Below, piece after piece: positions 8,311-17,171 of a stretch of DNA of 36,408 bases (positions are counted from its first letter, which is position 1; every line of letters begins with the position of its first letter). A program made the position numbers and the translations under genes. Below the pieces are notes generated by a model. That model ran no database searches, was not told the origin of the DNA, and was given only the letters and a program-made list of their open reading frames with translations. Source of the stretch: Phyllobacterium chamaecytisi (GTDB lineage: Bacteria > Pseudomonadota > Alphaproteobacteria > Rhizobiales > Rhizobiaceae); contig NZ_JAIQWW010000032.1 in the NCBI RefSeq assembly GCF_020164455.1, forward strand, positions 1 through 36,408, given 5' to 3'.

Positions 8311-9157
8311 CTCAGAGGAAGCAGCCTATTACAGCCTGTGTTGCTTCTCAGCCGTCAAGCGGCCGATATGTTCTCAACGAGTGGAACGGGAATGGCTGGC
8401 CTAGAGCCAGAATACAGGGACATTGGCGGCCGCAAAGTGTCATTTGCGATAGCCCTGACATACGCGAACGGCACCTCGTCGGTTCAGTCCAAATGCAGGG
8501 CGTATCGAATGGAATAGTCGGCGGTAGTTGACGCAGGGAGCTCATTGGCTGGAAGGCAAACGGGGATCGACGTATCTACTTGCGGAATGGTTCGCGTGTT
8601 GTGCGCCGCTCGCACCCTGAGCCCGATGACGCCAACCGATGGGAAAATCCAAGAACGCTACGGCAAAGCCAAGGACGAGTCCAAGAAGACGTTTGAAGTT
8701 GTTAGGAAAGCCAAACTTGGGAATAAAGTCGCCCACACATTATTAGCCCGTGGACACGGGTGTCGTGACGGTAGTTACTTACTCGCGCCGTGTGGAGCTC
8801 GGCCCGAGCTGTGCCCGGCGCTTTCGTCGACAACGGGTTTACTGCGTTGTGAATACTGCCCTGGCGGCAATATTTACGGGCCATTCCACCGGGTATTCTC
8901 ATGCATAGCCTAGTGCCCTCGCCAGCAGCCTGCTACAGAAATTCCTGAAAGCTGCCGGTGGCCTTATGCAGGCTGAATGTCCAGCTTTGGTGATGCTGAT
9001 TTTGGCTCAGTGTCCGAAATTAGATCGATCGCCGAATGGTAGCTTGTCGACGGTTCTCGCCAAAACAGGACCATCCGCAAACAGCCCCAAGTTTGCCCGA
9101 AACGACTACAATCTAGTGGTCGGGAAAAGTCCACAGTTCAGTCGAATCCTGTGTGTC
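8311..9157. other. Gene-poor region between the second regulator and the DUF5996 gene
   Basis: 847 bases with no intact gene. Open frames here lack ribosome sites and coherent family signals, apart from the CsbD-like scrap at 8638-8706. Near 9102-9150 the DNA faintly resembles the T-arm end of a tRNA, but without a full cloverleaf. Confidence 0.5.
8638..8706 (+). pseudogene. CsbD-like stress protein remnant
   Basis: Inside an otherwise meaningless frame, the residues DGKIQERYGKAKDESKKTFE match the conserved C-terminal part of CsbD-family proteins (GKIQERYGIAKDEAEK-like). CsbD proteins are small, abundant general-stress proteins of about 60-70 residues. The N-terminal half is missing and the frame runs on into unrelated sequence, so this is a fragment. 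The call rests on about 20 residues only. Confidence 0.5.
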
Positions 9158-10105
9158 TCACATGGGCCGAGGTTGTCGAGGTTTCCCAACCTTGCACTCG
9201 AGCGCAGCCCTGCCCCAATTACCAAGTTCAGCAGCGGCGCGATACGTGCTTTCCAAAAAGGTCATGAGCATGTCTTCTGGATTGTTGGCAAGCCGGACCG
9301 CATCATACGGCAGCAGAAATTCTCCGAGGTTTTCATCGTAATATGCGGCTTCGGGAGAAATTCTTGCAGCTGCAAAACCGGTCGGCATCGGGTATGCATA
9401 GGAATAGAATGCGGGAAAGTCGATTGCACCCCCACCTGGCCAGAAGCCAGCTGACGAGACTTCGTGGCTGTAGGCCTCGCGGGTGATCTCGTCAGGCAGG
9501 GCCGGAATACCACCTGGATGTGAGGGCGCGTGTCGACCGGAGAAGCGTGTCACGGCGATGTCAAAACTTCCCCAGAAGAGATGCACCGGGCTCACCTTGC
9601 CCAGATACGCCGTACGGAAGGTCTGGAGCACGTTCGTCACTGCCACACACGCCCTGAAGAACCGTGTCACAGCATTGGCATCGTAGGGGCGTTCCATCTT
9701 GTCTTCGGCAAACGGAATTGCCTCCGGAATCTCGTTCGGCCTGCCATGGAACTCCGGCGTCCCACCGAGAGTACGAATGAGATCCAACGCGCGCCCATGA
9801 AAGAAGGCGACCGACATCGGCTCAAGCGAGAACCGGGCAATGCGTCCGTCGGTTGCTCGTCCGACCACCTCATGGTTGATCAGATCGAGGCTCAATTCGA
9901 TCCCGCCCGGTCCATCTGGCACTAGGCCGGTCGTGAAACCGCGAGCGTCAGTGTAAAGGGTCGCATGCCAGGAATGGTTCACCCACGGTGAGCGGGCGAG
10001 CCGATATTTCCCTATGATCTGAATATAGAGATGCAGCGCGGAACACGTACTGCGCCAAGGACCGTACGGTATATCCGGCCACCTTTCCTGGATACGTTCA
10101 TTCAT
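9158..10105 (-). CDS. DUF5996 family protein
   Basis: 315 residues. Recognised from WVNHSWHATLYTDARGFTTG near residues 42-61, HEVVGRATDG, LSLDLINHE, and the late HEVSSAGFWPGGGAIDFPAF with YSYAYPMPTG, all typical of the DUF5996 family. No signal peptide or membrane segment is visible. Members are cytoplasmic proteins of unknown biochemical function, often found alone in rhizobial and actinobacterial genomes. The ATG has only a weak upstream site (TTAGG). It faces away from the integrase, sharing a ~300-base upstream region that contains the inverted repeat at 10301-10334. It has no obvious operon partner. Confidence 0.8.
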   Translation of the reverse strand: MNERIQERWPDIPYGPWRSTCSALHLYIQIIGKYRLARSPWVNHSWHATLYTDARGFTTGLVPDGPGGIELSLDLINHEVVGRATDGRIARFSLEPMSVAFFHGRALDLIRTLGGTPEFHGRPNEIPEAIPFAEDKMERPYDANAVTRFFRACVAVTNVLQTFRTAYLGKVSPVHLFWGSFDIAVTRFSGRHAPSHPGGIPALPDEITREAYSHEVSSAGFWPGGGAIDFPAFYSYAYPMPTGFAAARISPEAAYYDENLGEFLLPYDAVRLANNPEDMLMTFLESTYRAAAELGNWGRAALECKVGKPRQPRPM

Positions 10106-10300
10106 TGGGCCAACCTAACTCGATGGATCTTGAATAGAACTTCCTTACCGCCCGTATTCATATCACCATAGATGCTGGCAAAGAGGAAGCTTCTTGCTGG
10201 CGGCGATGGCGTGGGGGCAAGGGGAAACGACCTCTGAAGGCCAGTTTTCGGGAACCGGCAGAGAGCCAGTCAGCGACTGACATTGAGTCGTTTGCCGAAT

Positions 10301-10334
10301 GTCCGCTTTAGCCAAATGTAGTTCGAAAGCGGAC
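10301..10334. repeat. Inverted repeat GTCCGCTTT / AAAGCGGAC
   Basis: Perfect nine-base arms (10301-10309 and 10326-10334) are separated by 16 bases, in the region between the DUF5996 and integrase genes. This resembles palindromic intergenic repeats containing TGTCCGCTTT that I recall from Bradyrhizobium-like genomes. An operator for the integrase is an alternative. Confidence 0.5.
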
Positions 10335-10410
10335 CGGCAGATTTCGGCCCCGTCACGCCTTGCGTTCGCGCGTTCTGCCGACGGCCAATGGTGGCCGAAG
10401 GAGAACTCAA

Positions 10411-11043
10411 ATGGGTATAGCACAGTATGATCCTGCTGCACTTGGTCGACCGGCATGGAACGTCGGCCGGAAGGTCGGCGTAAAGAAGCCCCTGAAGCAG
10501 CGCCAGATTTGGGCAATTCGTTTCTTCCTCGATAGGGAGGGGCGCATGAGAGACCGGGCGCTGTTCGATCTCGCAATCGACAGTAAGCTACGAGGCTGCG
10601 ATCTGGTCAAAATCAAGATCGGGACCCTCGTCACGGGTCAAGAAATCCGAACCCGTGCCATTGTCGTCCAGCAAAAAACCGGACGTCCCGTACAGTTCGA
10701 GATTACGGCCGATGTCAGAGCAAGTTTACTTGCATGGCTTGAGCGGAGAGGCGGAACGATTGATGACTACGCCTTTCCCAGTCGGGTCGATCATGCCGAT
10801 CATCTCAGCACTCGCCAATATGCTCGATTGGTCGATGAGTGGGTCACAGCAATTGGGCTGCGACGCGAAGACTACGGCACACACTCCCTCCGACGCACAA
10901 AGGCCGCGATGATCTACAAAGCAACAGGCAATCTTCGTGCGATCCAGATCCTGCTTGGGCACACCAAGATTGAGAACACGGTTAGGTACCTGGGCGTGGA
11001 CATCGAGGATGCGCTGGAACTAGCGGAGCATACGGAGGTTTGA
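10411..11043 (+). CDS. Tyrosine recombinase / site-specific integrase (short form)
   Basis: 210 residues from ATG 10411, which GAAGGAG precedes at good spacing; the frame is open from 10360. It is a catalytic-domain-type tyrosine recombinase. Arg61 in SKLRGCDLV, Lys89 in QQKTGRP, His158 and Arg161 in HSLRR, His184 in LLGHTKIENT and the nucleophile Tyr193 in VRYLG are all present, so it looks active. The N-terminal arm- and core-binding SAM-like domain found in phage and ICE integrases is missing or very short. Such stand-alone short integrases are common in rhizobial accessory regions, sometimes without an obvious element. No attachment site or excisionase was recognised nearby. It may have helped assemble this mosaic region, but that is inference. 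Confidence 0.85.
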   Translation: MGIAQYDPAALGRPAWNVGRKVGVKKPLKQRQIWAIRFFLDREGRMRDRALFDLAIDSKLRGCDLVKIKIGTLVTGQEIRTRAIVVQQKTGRPVQFEITADVRASLLAWLERRGGTIDDYAFPSRVDHADHLSTRQYARLVDEWVTAIGLRREDYGTHSLRRTKAAMIYKATGNLRAIQILLGHTKIENTVRYLGVDIEDALELAEHTEV

Positions 11044-11655
11044 CAATGTGCGGCTCCGCCCCTAGCGGGGCCGTACGCGGCGCAAACGGTCCACGTTTGA
11101 GAAAGTTGACTGAGCGGCTATGCGCCTTCATTTCGGTCATTGTGGCAGGTCTTGCCTCATCTCAAAACCGGACGTTTCATCTTGGTCGCTTGATCAACCG
11201 CTCGCCGATCGCGGCCAACGTTCTAATGTCGAACTCATAGCGAACTGCGTATGGCCGCCTCAAGGCGAGCGGTCAGTTTGCGACCGCGTGTCACTCTACG
11301 GGGATTAACCTCCGTAAGCTGATCAGGTTGGACTAATCCAACGGGGTGGGTTCCGCTGGATGGTCATCTCACTTAGAGCCGACCGATTGCTCGGTCCACT
11401 GCACGAAGCACGTACGCAGATCCGGCATCGTTCCGCTTTGGAAACTGTAGCGCCAAAAATGAATGCCGGCAAAAACAAATGTGGGCCGAATTTCATGCGA
11501 GCGATGCGGCTTCACGAAGACCGCTGCTGCGGATCAAACGCTTAAAGAGTGTCCCAATTGTTCTTTTTCGAAATGGATTATAGGTTTACAAGCGGTTGAC
11601 CTCGACTAATCGCGGCCAACCGCTTAAACCGCGCCGTTATTAGAAAAGGATAGAA
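11044..11655. promoter_or_regulatory. Intergenic and regulatory region upstream of the large regulator
   Basis: 612 bases with no convincing gene. A short hairpin (GCCCC-tagc-GGGGC, 11058-11071) follows the integrase stop and could be a weak terminator, though it has no T-run. GCGGTC/GACCGC arms occur at 11269-11274 and 11282-11287. The right end holds the large inverted repeat at 11583-11630 and the AAAAGGA ribosome site at 11644-11650. Confidence 0.5.
11583..11630. promoter_or_regulatory. Large inverted repeat, candidate operator
   Basis: The left arm GGTTTACAAGCGGTTG (11583-11598) and right arm CAACCGCTTAAACC (11617-11630) are inverted copies: nine bases pair perfectly, with five to six more after allowing a small gap. 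The arms are 18 bases apart, roughly three helical turns centre to centre. The repeat ends 25 bases before the TTG start of the winged-helix regulator. A third, imperfect half-site, CAAACGCTTAAAGA, lies at 11535-11548. The layout suits autoregulation by the OmpR/CadC-type DNA-binding domain encoded immediately downstream. A transcript hairpin controlling translation is an alternative. Confidence 0.6.
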
Positions 11656-14526
11656 TTGCAAGGGCAAGCGCCACCGAATCCAACTCTTGCGGCTGATGAA
11701 GCGACCGCCTTCGGTTCGTTCGTCCTCTATGCGGGGCGGCATCTGTTGCTCAAAGACGGCGAGCCCGTCACAATCGGCTCGCGGGCGCTCGAAGTTCTCA
11801 TCACATTGACCGGGCGATCGGGCGAGCTGGCAACGAAGGATGAACTAATCGCGAGTGCCTGGCCAAATACCACGGTCGAGGAGTCGAACCTTAGAGTTCA
11901 GATCGCGTTGCTTCGAAGGGTGCTCGGCGACAATCAAGCCGCTCCCCGGTATATCGCCGCCGTCCCTTCAAGGGGCTATCGTTTCGTTGCTCCTCTCACC
12001 CGTTCCCGCGTTGAAAACGAACCTGAGACAACAACTGCGCCGAACAACCTTCCAAGACAGCTGATCCAAGCCATTGGACGTGACGAAGCGATCCAGATCG
12101 TCGAAGGACGGTTTAAACGGTTACGGCTGGTGACGATCGTTGGACCAGGCGGCATTGGAAAGACGACCGTAGGCCTTCGAGTGGCGGAAGAGTTGTCATC
12201 ATCGCACAAGCACGGCCTTTGCTTCGTCGACTTGGCACCGATCACGAATCCTCAACTCGTCGCTTCAGTCCTAGCTTCACAGCTTCGCCTCCCGGAGACA
12301 TCGGGTGACCCGACCGCGACCCTTATCGGGTATCTTCGCGAAAAACAGATGTTGCTCGTGTTCGACAGTTGTGAACTCGTTCTCGAAGCGACTGCCCGCC
12401 TCGCGGAGACCCTGCTCCGCCAAGCGCCGGAAATCAGCATTCTGGCGACCAGCCGCGAGGCACTGCGGGCAGAAGGCGAAAGCGTCTACAGGCTCCCCCC
12501 TCTCGACCTGCCACCGCCGGCCGCGGGTCTGACTGCCGCTGACGCGTTGGAATTCGCGGCAATTCGCTTGTTCGTCGAGAGGGCGACCTCGTTCGCGAGC
12601 GGGTACTCTTTCGACGACGACGAAGCACCGATCGTTGCGCACATCTGCCGCCAGCTCGACGGGATCGCTCTCGCCATCGAGCTCGCGGCGGCGCGGGTGG
12701 AGGCATTCGGCACGCGCGGGATCGCTGAACTTCTGAACGATCGACTGCGGTTGCTGACGGGTGGACGGCGCACCGCTCTGCCCCGCCATCAAACCTTGGC
12801 AGCAATGATCGACTGGAGTTACGGGGCGCTCTCTGACGGTGAGCGTAAAGTCCTGCGTCGACTTGCGGTGTTCACTGGCGATTTTGAGCGGGATGCGGCT
12901 GTCGCCATTGCAACCGACCCGACCGCCCCCGATCGCGATGTACCGGGTCATCTCGCTGACCTCGTTGCCAAATCCCTGGTGTCGGTAGACGCTCAAGGCA
13001 AGGCCGCTCGATACCGTCTGCTCGACACGACACGGGCGTTCGCTTTGGACAAAGTTCGGGATGAAGGGGAGCTCGACGCCGTCATGCGGCAACTCGTGGC
13101 CTATCTGTGCGAAGTCCTACGGCATTCGCAGGAGGAAGTCGAAACCTTGTCGAGCGAAGAATGGCTGTCGAGATATGGCATCCACATCAACAACGTGCGC
13201 TTCGCTTTGGACTGGGGCCACTCGGATCATGGCGACCCGGAAGTAGGCCTCGGGCTCACCGTGGCCGCCATTCCGATATGGTACCAGCTTTCTCTGGTCG
13301 ATGAATGTCTGACCAGCGTCCAACGAGCGCTGCGGACTATCGCCCCCGGAGAGCGAAGAGACGAAAAGGCGCGTCAGATCATGCAGCTCTACAGAGCGCT
13401 CGGGCTTTCACAGGCTTTCAAGATCGGGTTTGCGCCACAAGCTACGGCCGCGTTCGCCAAGGCCTTGGAGATATCGGAAGAGCTCGGCGACCTGGACGCT
13501 CAGGCGGAAGCTCTCTGGGGCTTGTGGGTCGCACAGGTCGGAATGGGTGAATACAGGGAGTCGCTGGGTAGCGCCGAACGTTTCGTGGCGGTCGCAGAAA
13601 GTGGACTCGATCGTTTCATCGGCGACCGCATGCTCAGTATGACACTCTTCTGCATGGGAGACTTCCGGGGTTCCCGCCGTCACGCCGATCTGATGCTGGC
13701 CCACGATGTCTCGGCTGAAATTGCCTCCGCAAACTCGGTCCGTTTCAGGTTTGGCCAGTCAGTTTCGGCACGAATCCAGCCAGCTCAGCTGCTGTGGATG
13801 CAAGGCTTTCCGGATCAGGCGATCAAGGCGGTCGACACCGCCGTCGAGGCCGCGCGGGGCTCGAGCCACGCAATCTCGTTGTGCGAAGCCTTGGCGCGCT
13901 GGTCATGTCCTGTCCTGGTTCACATCGGAGACTTTACGGCGGCGGATTCTGCGATCACCGAGCTGCTTGACCTGGCGACGGCGAATGCGCTCGGCCCATG
14001 GGAGGTGTTCGGGCGATGCTGGAAGGCAGCGCTTCTGATCGAGCGAGGGTTTCCTGAACGAGGCGTTTCTCTCCTTCGGAACGGGTTGGCTGAACTGCGC
14101 CAGGTAAAACTGTTCAATCTCTACAATGTCCGATTTCTCGGCTATTTGGCCGAGGCCTTGTCCTCTCTGGGACAACACGTCGAAGCGCGCTCGTTGGTGG
14201 AGGCGGCGATCAGCGCCAGCGAAGAGAAGGAGGAACTCTGGTGCGTCGCGGAACTTCACCGTCTGAAGGGAGATGTCCTATGGCGAGGCGGCGATGACCT
14301 TGAGAGCGTCGAAAGATGCTACCGCCATTCGGTCGAGGTGGCGAGGCGGCAGGACGCCCTATCCTGGGAGCTCCGAACGACCACCAGTTTGGCCCGTTTG
14401 GTGCGCAACCGCGGGGACGGCGCTCGGGGACGTGCCATGTTGGCCACCGTATATAATCGGTTCACCGAGGGATTCGACACAGCGGACATGGTGGCGGCCA
14501 AGGTTCTGTTGGCCGAGATGTCCTGA
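11656..14526 (+). CDS. Winged-helix/ATPase/TPR transcriptional regulator
   Basis: 956 residues. Residues ~17-113 are an OmpR/PhoB-type winged helix (FGSFVLYAGRHLLL, TKDELIASAWPNTTVEESNL, RYIAAVPSRGYRFVA). Next comes a STAND/NB-ARC-like ATPase: Walker A GPGGIGKTT (163-171), Walker B LLVFD (233-237) and the ATSREAL sensor block (264-270). The C-terminal ~400 residues are TPR-like helical repeats ending in RFTEGFDTADMVAAKVLLAEM. Such proteins integrate a ligand through the TPR part, oligomerise with ATP and activate transcription. The start is TTG 11656, with AAAAGGA five bases before it and an inverted repeat just upstream. It is followed on the same strand by the oxidoreductase/tautomerase/hydrolase series, its likely regulon. 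A C-terminal scrap of a relative lies at 1048-1374. Confidence 0.9.
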   Translation: MQGQAPPNPTLAADEATAFGSFVLYAGRHLLLKDGEPVTIGSRALEVLITLTGRSGELATKDELIASAWPNTTVEESNLRVQIALLRRVLGDNQAAPRYIAAVPSRGYRFVAPLTRSRVENEPETTTAPNNLPRQLIQAIGRDEAIQIVEGRFKRLRLVTIVGPGGIGKTTVGLRVAEELSSSHKHGLCFVDLAPITNPQLVASVLASQLRLPETSGDPTATLIGYLREKQMLLVFDSCELVLEATARLAETLLRQAPEISILATSREALRAEGESVYRLPPLDLPPPAAGLTAADALEFAAIRLFVERATSFASGYSFDDDEAPIVAHICRQLDGIALAIELAAARVEAFGTRGIAELLNDRLRLLTGGRRTALPRHQTLAAMIDWSYGALSDGERKVLRRLAVFTGDFERDAAVAIATDPTAPDRDVPGHLADLVAKSLVSVDAQGKAARYRLLDTTRAFALDKVRDEGELDAVMRQLVAYLCEVLRHSQEEVETLSSEEWLSRYGIHINNVRFALDWGHSDHGDPEVGLGLTVAAIPIWYQLSLVDECLTSVQRALRTIAPGERRDEKARQIMQLYRALGLSQAFKIGFAPQATAAFAKALEISEELGDLDAQAEALWGLWVAQVGMGEYRESLGSAERFVAVAESGLDRFIGDRMLSMTLFCMGDFRGSRRHADLMLAHDVSAEIASANSVRFRFGQSVSARIQPAQLLWMQGFPDQAIKAVDTAVEAARGSSHAISLCEALARWSCPVLVHIGDFTAADSAITELLDLATANALGPWEVFGRCWKAALLIERGFPERGVSLLRNGLAELRQVKLFNLYNVRFLGYLAEALSSLGQHVEARSLVEAAISASEEKEELWCVAELHRLKGDVLWRGGDDLESVERCYRHSVEVARRQDALSWELRTTTSLARLVRNRGDGARGRAMLATVYNRFTEGFDTADMVAAKVLLAEMS

Positions 14527-14653
14527 CCTGCCGACAACTCTGTGTTTGCTACCGTCACAAGATTTCACCACGATTCACTGGCTTGAGAACTAGCTGTTCT
14601 GCCATCTTCTGTCCGTCGTCGAATGGTCGTCGACACCACATAAGGGCACGCAG

Positions 14654-15655
14654 ATGAAGACCGCCGCCGCCACTATGGACGCGCTCGTCCTGAACGAAAC
14701 AAACTCGGACCTCATCCGCACAACCATTGTCCGCCCAGCACCCGCATCAGGCGAGGTCCTTGTGCGAGTCAAGGCGAGCAGCGTTAATCCGCTCGATCTC
14801 AAGATCAAGAGCGGCCAGGCTCCCCACGCGCGACATCCGTTGCCCGCCATCCTCGGGATGGATGTCGCCGGAGTCGTCGAAGCCGTCGGTCCCGGCGTGA
14901 CCGCGTTTAAGCCGCAGGACGAGGTCTTCGGGATGACGGGTGGTATCGGCGGTCTCCAAGGTTCGCTCGCGACTTATGTCGCCGTCGACGCCGACTTGCT
15001 TGCTCCCAAGCCCGCAAACCTGACCATGCGCGAAGCCGCCGCGTTGCCGTTGGTCTTCATCACCGCCTGGGAAGGCCTTGTTGACCGCGCGCAGGTCCAA
15101 GCTCGTCAGAAGGTCCTGGTGCTCGGTGCCGGGGGTGTCGGCCACATCGCGATCCAGATAGCTCGGGCTTTCGGAGCCGAGGTCTTCGCAGTGGACAAGG
15201 CCTCGAAGCAAAGCCAGATCGAGGAGCTCTGCGCCACGGCTATCGACCGCCATCAGACGACCGTCGAAGAGTATGTGAAAGACCATACGGGCGGGCGCGG
15301 CTTCGACATCGTCTACGACACCGTGGGCGGAGCCGGGATCGACGCCGCGTTCAACGCCGTGACCCGCTTCGGGCACGTCGTTAGCTGCCTCGGTTGGGGC
15401 ACTCATTCGCTTGGACCGCTCTCGTTCCGAGCCGCAAGCTACTCGGGCGTCTTCACGCTCCTGCCGATCCTGACGGGGGAAGGCCGGGCCCATCACGGGC
15501 ACATCCTGCGAGAGGCGAAGCGGCTCGCGGAAGCGGGAAAGATTACCCCTCTCGTTGATCCGCGCCGCTTCAGCTTCGAGACTGTTGAGGAAGCATATGC
15601 CGAAATCGAGAACCGGACCGCCAACGGCAAGATCGTGATCGACGTCGCCGACTAG
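14654..15655 (+). CDS. Zinc-less MDR oxidoreductase (quinone oxidoreductase-like)
   Basis: 333 residues, the usual size for medium-chain dehydrogenase/reductases of the quinone oxidoreductase branch. The GroES-like half includes VLVRVKASSVNPLDLKIKSG and ILGMDVAGVVEAVGPGV. The NADPH-binding Rossmann half carries VLVLGAGGVGHIAIQIARAF (GAGGVG at 158-163). No cysteine or histidine zinc ligands are evident, arguing for a zinc-free NADPH:quinone or enone reductase. AAGGGC lies about eight bases before the ATG; a second Met (residue 8) is possible. It begins 127 bases after the large regulator and 34 bases before the tautomerase. A truncated relative ends the cluster at 21060-21314. Confidence 0.9.
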   Translation: MKTAAATMDALVLNETNSDLIRTTIVRPAPASGEVLVRVKASSVNPLDLKIKSGQAPHARHPLPAILGMDVAGVVEAVGPGVTAFKPQDEVFGMTGGIGGLQGSLATYVAVDADLLAPKPANLTMREAAALPLVFITAWEGLVDRAQVQARQKVLVLGAGGVGHIAIQIARAFGAEVFAVDKASKQSQIEELCATAIDRHQTTVEEYVKDHTGGRGFDIVYDTVGGAGIDAAFNAVTRFGHVVSCLGWGTHSLGPLSFRAASYSGVFTLLPILTGEGRAHHGHILREAKRLAEAGKITPLVDPRRFSFETVEEAYAEIENRTANGKIVIDVAD

Positions 15656-15689
15656 GCACCTTCAACCCACTAAACAAAGGAAAGATGTC

Positions 15690-15989
15690 ATGCCATTCGT
15701 CAATGTGAAACTGGTCGACGGTGTCTTCACGCCGGAAGAGAAACACGCTTTGGCCAAGGCCTTGACCGATGTCATGGTCAAGTTCAAAGGTTCGGAGGCG
15801 TTTCGCGAGGTGGTGTGGGTTCTCATCGAAGAACTGCACACCGACGGCTGGCACATCGGCGGCAGGCCGTTCGAAGGGCCCAAGTCCTTGATGACGACGC
15901 TCTCGAAATCCAAGGACGTCGTCGACATGATCGACGGCACGCCCACCACCCGGAAGGAGTGGGCAGCAGCAGCGCCAGTTCTGGGCTGA
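15690..15989 (+). CDS. 4-oxalocrotonate tautomerase-like protein
   Basis: 99 residues. It begins Met-Pro, so removal of Met would expose the catalytic Pro1 of the tautomerase superfamily. [20 protein letters not shown] and [13 protein letters not shown] match the beta-strand and first helix of 4-OT-type enzymes. The rest ([20 protein letters not shown]) matches the longer subgroup found in gammaproteobacteria and rhizobia. It would interconvert keto and enol forms of a small acid or act on an unsaturated substrate; which one is unknown. AAAGGAAAG is a good ribosome site. It lies between the quinone-oxidoreductase-like and hydrolase genes, probably co-transcribed. Confidence 0.85.
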   Translation: MPFVNVKLVDGVFTPEEKHALAKALTDVMVKFKGSEAFREVVWVLIEELHTDGWHIGGRPFEGPKSLMTTLSKSKDVVDMIDGTPTTRKEWAAAAPVLG

Positions 15990-16086
15990 ATACTTCAATC
16001 TCGACACGGCCAAAAGCGAGCGCGTCCGGACTGCAAACATTCGGAGCTGCCAAATGAGACCGTGTCCGCCCGCAGAGGGAAGAGAC

Positions 16087-17070
16087 ATGTACACGAGCAC
16101 AGCCATAACAATGCCCACTGCGACGAGACGGGATGTCCTGATCGGGACCGGAGCCGTCCTCGCCACGACGTTGCCTGTGGGGGCCCTTGCCGCCACGGCA
16201 TCGTCGAACTCAAACAGAGCAACCATTGAAGACGGGGGTGAGACCATGAGCAGCATCAAGACGAAAGACGGCGCGCAGATTTTCTACAAGGACTGGGGAT
16301 CCGGGCAGCCGATTGTGTTTCACCATGGTTGGCCGCTCAGTGCCGATGACTGGGACAACCAGATGCTGTTTTTCCTCGGGAAAGGTTTCCGCGTCATCGC
16401 GCACGATCGAAGGGGCCATGGCCGCTCCAGCCAGACCACCGACGGCAACGACATGGATACATACGCTGCTGACGTCGCAGCCCTCGCTGAGGCTCTCGAC
16501 CTCCGCGACGCCATTCACATCGGTCATTCGACCGGCGGCGGGGAGGTCACCAGGTACGTCGCTAGGCATGGCAAGGGCCGGGTCGCGAAAGCGGTCCTCA
16601 TTTCCGCGATCCCTCCAGTCATGGTCAAGTCCGCCGATAATCCGGGCGGCCTTCCGATAGAAGTCTTCGACGGCTACCGCGCGGCGTTGGCTGCAAACAG
16701 GGCACAGCTCTACCTCGATATCGCGAGCGGGCCGTTCTACGGCTTCAACCGTCCTGGCGCGACCATCTCCGAAGGCACAATCCGCAACTGGTGGCGTCAG
16801 GGTATGATGGGCGGCGCAAACGCGCATTACGAATGCATCAAGGTGTTCTCCGAAACCGATTTTACGGAGGATCTGAAGGCCATTACTGTCCCGGTCCTGG
16901 TGATGCACGGCAGCGACGACCAAGTCGTCCCTATAGCCGACTCCGCGGAACTCTCCGTGAAGTTGCTCAAGAACGGTGAACTCAAGGTCTATGGCGGCTA
17001 CCCGCACGGGATGTTCACGACGCATGCCGACGTGATCAATGCGGACCTGCTCGCCTTTATCAAGGCTTGA
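16087..17070 (+). CDS. Tat-exported chloroperoxidase-like alpha/beta hydrolase (copy 2)
   Basis: 327 residues from ATG 16087, which follows GAGGGAAGAGAC; the frame is open from 16054. The N-terminus [20 protein letters not shown] is a good Tat signal with an Ala-rich end. The hydrolase part has HHGWP (79-83), nucleophile Ser148 in GHSTGG, Asp278 in GSDDQVVP and His307 in YPHGM. It is the paralogue of 2944-3915 and shares the same domain order and many motifs (FYKDWG, IAHDRRxHGRS, FSETDFT, HADxxNADLLAF). It likely hydrolyses an ester or lactone in the periplasm; halide peroxidation by this family is often a side activity. It follows the tautomerase by 97 bases. Confidence 0.88.
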   Translation: MYTSTAITMPTATRRDVLIGTGAVLATTLPVGALAATASSNSNRATIEDGGETMSSIKTKDGAQIFYKDWGSGQPIVFHHGWPLSADDWDNQMLFFLGKGFRVIAHDRRGHGRSSQTTDGNDMDTYAADVAALAEALDLRDAIHIGHSTGGGEVTRYVARHGKGRVAKAVLISAIPPVMVKSADNPGGLPIEVFDGYRAALAANRAQLYLDIASGPFYGFNRPGATISEGTIRNWWRQGMMGGANAHYECIKVFSETDFTEDLKAITVPVLVMHGSDDQVVPIADSAELSVKLLKNGELKVYGGYPHGMFTTHADVINADLLAFIKA

Positions 17071-17171
17071 TCACTTGGCACTCGGGCAGACTGCAAAGCC
17101 TGCCCTCGACCTCACCAACTCCAGCTCGAAAGCCGCCGGCTCTCCTGATACCGGCTGCGGAAAGGTATGTC

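Noticed and set aside
8545..8913. 122-residue open frame as an intact gene
   Set aside because: Only about 20 residues resemble CsbD; the rest is Cys-rich and incoherent with no ribosome site.
9102..9150. tRNA-like 3' end (CACAG...TTC...GAATCCTGTG) before the DUF5996 gene
   Set aside because: The T-loop would be 12 bases long and no acceptor, D or anticodon stems can be drawn; at best a remnant.
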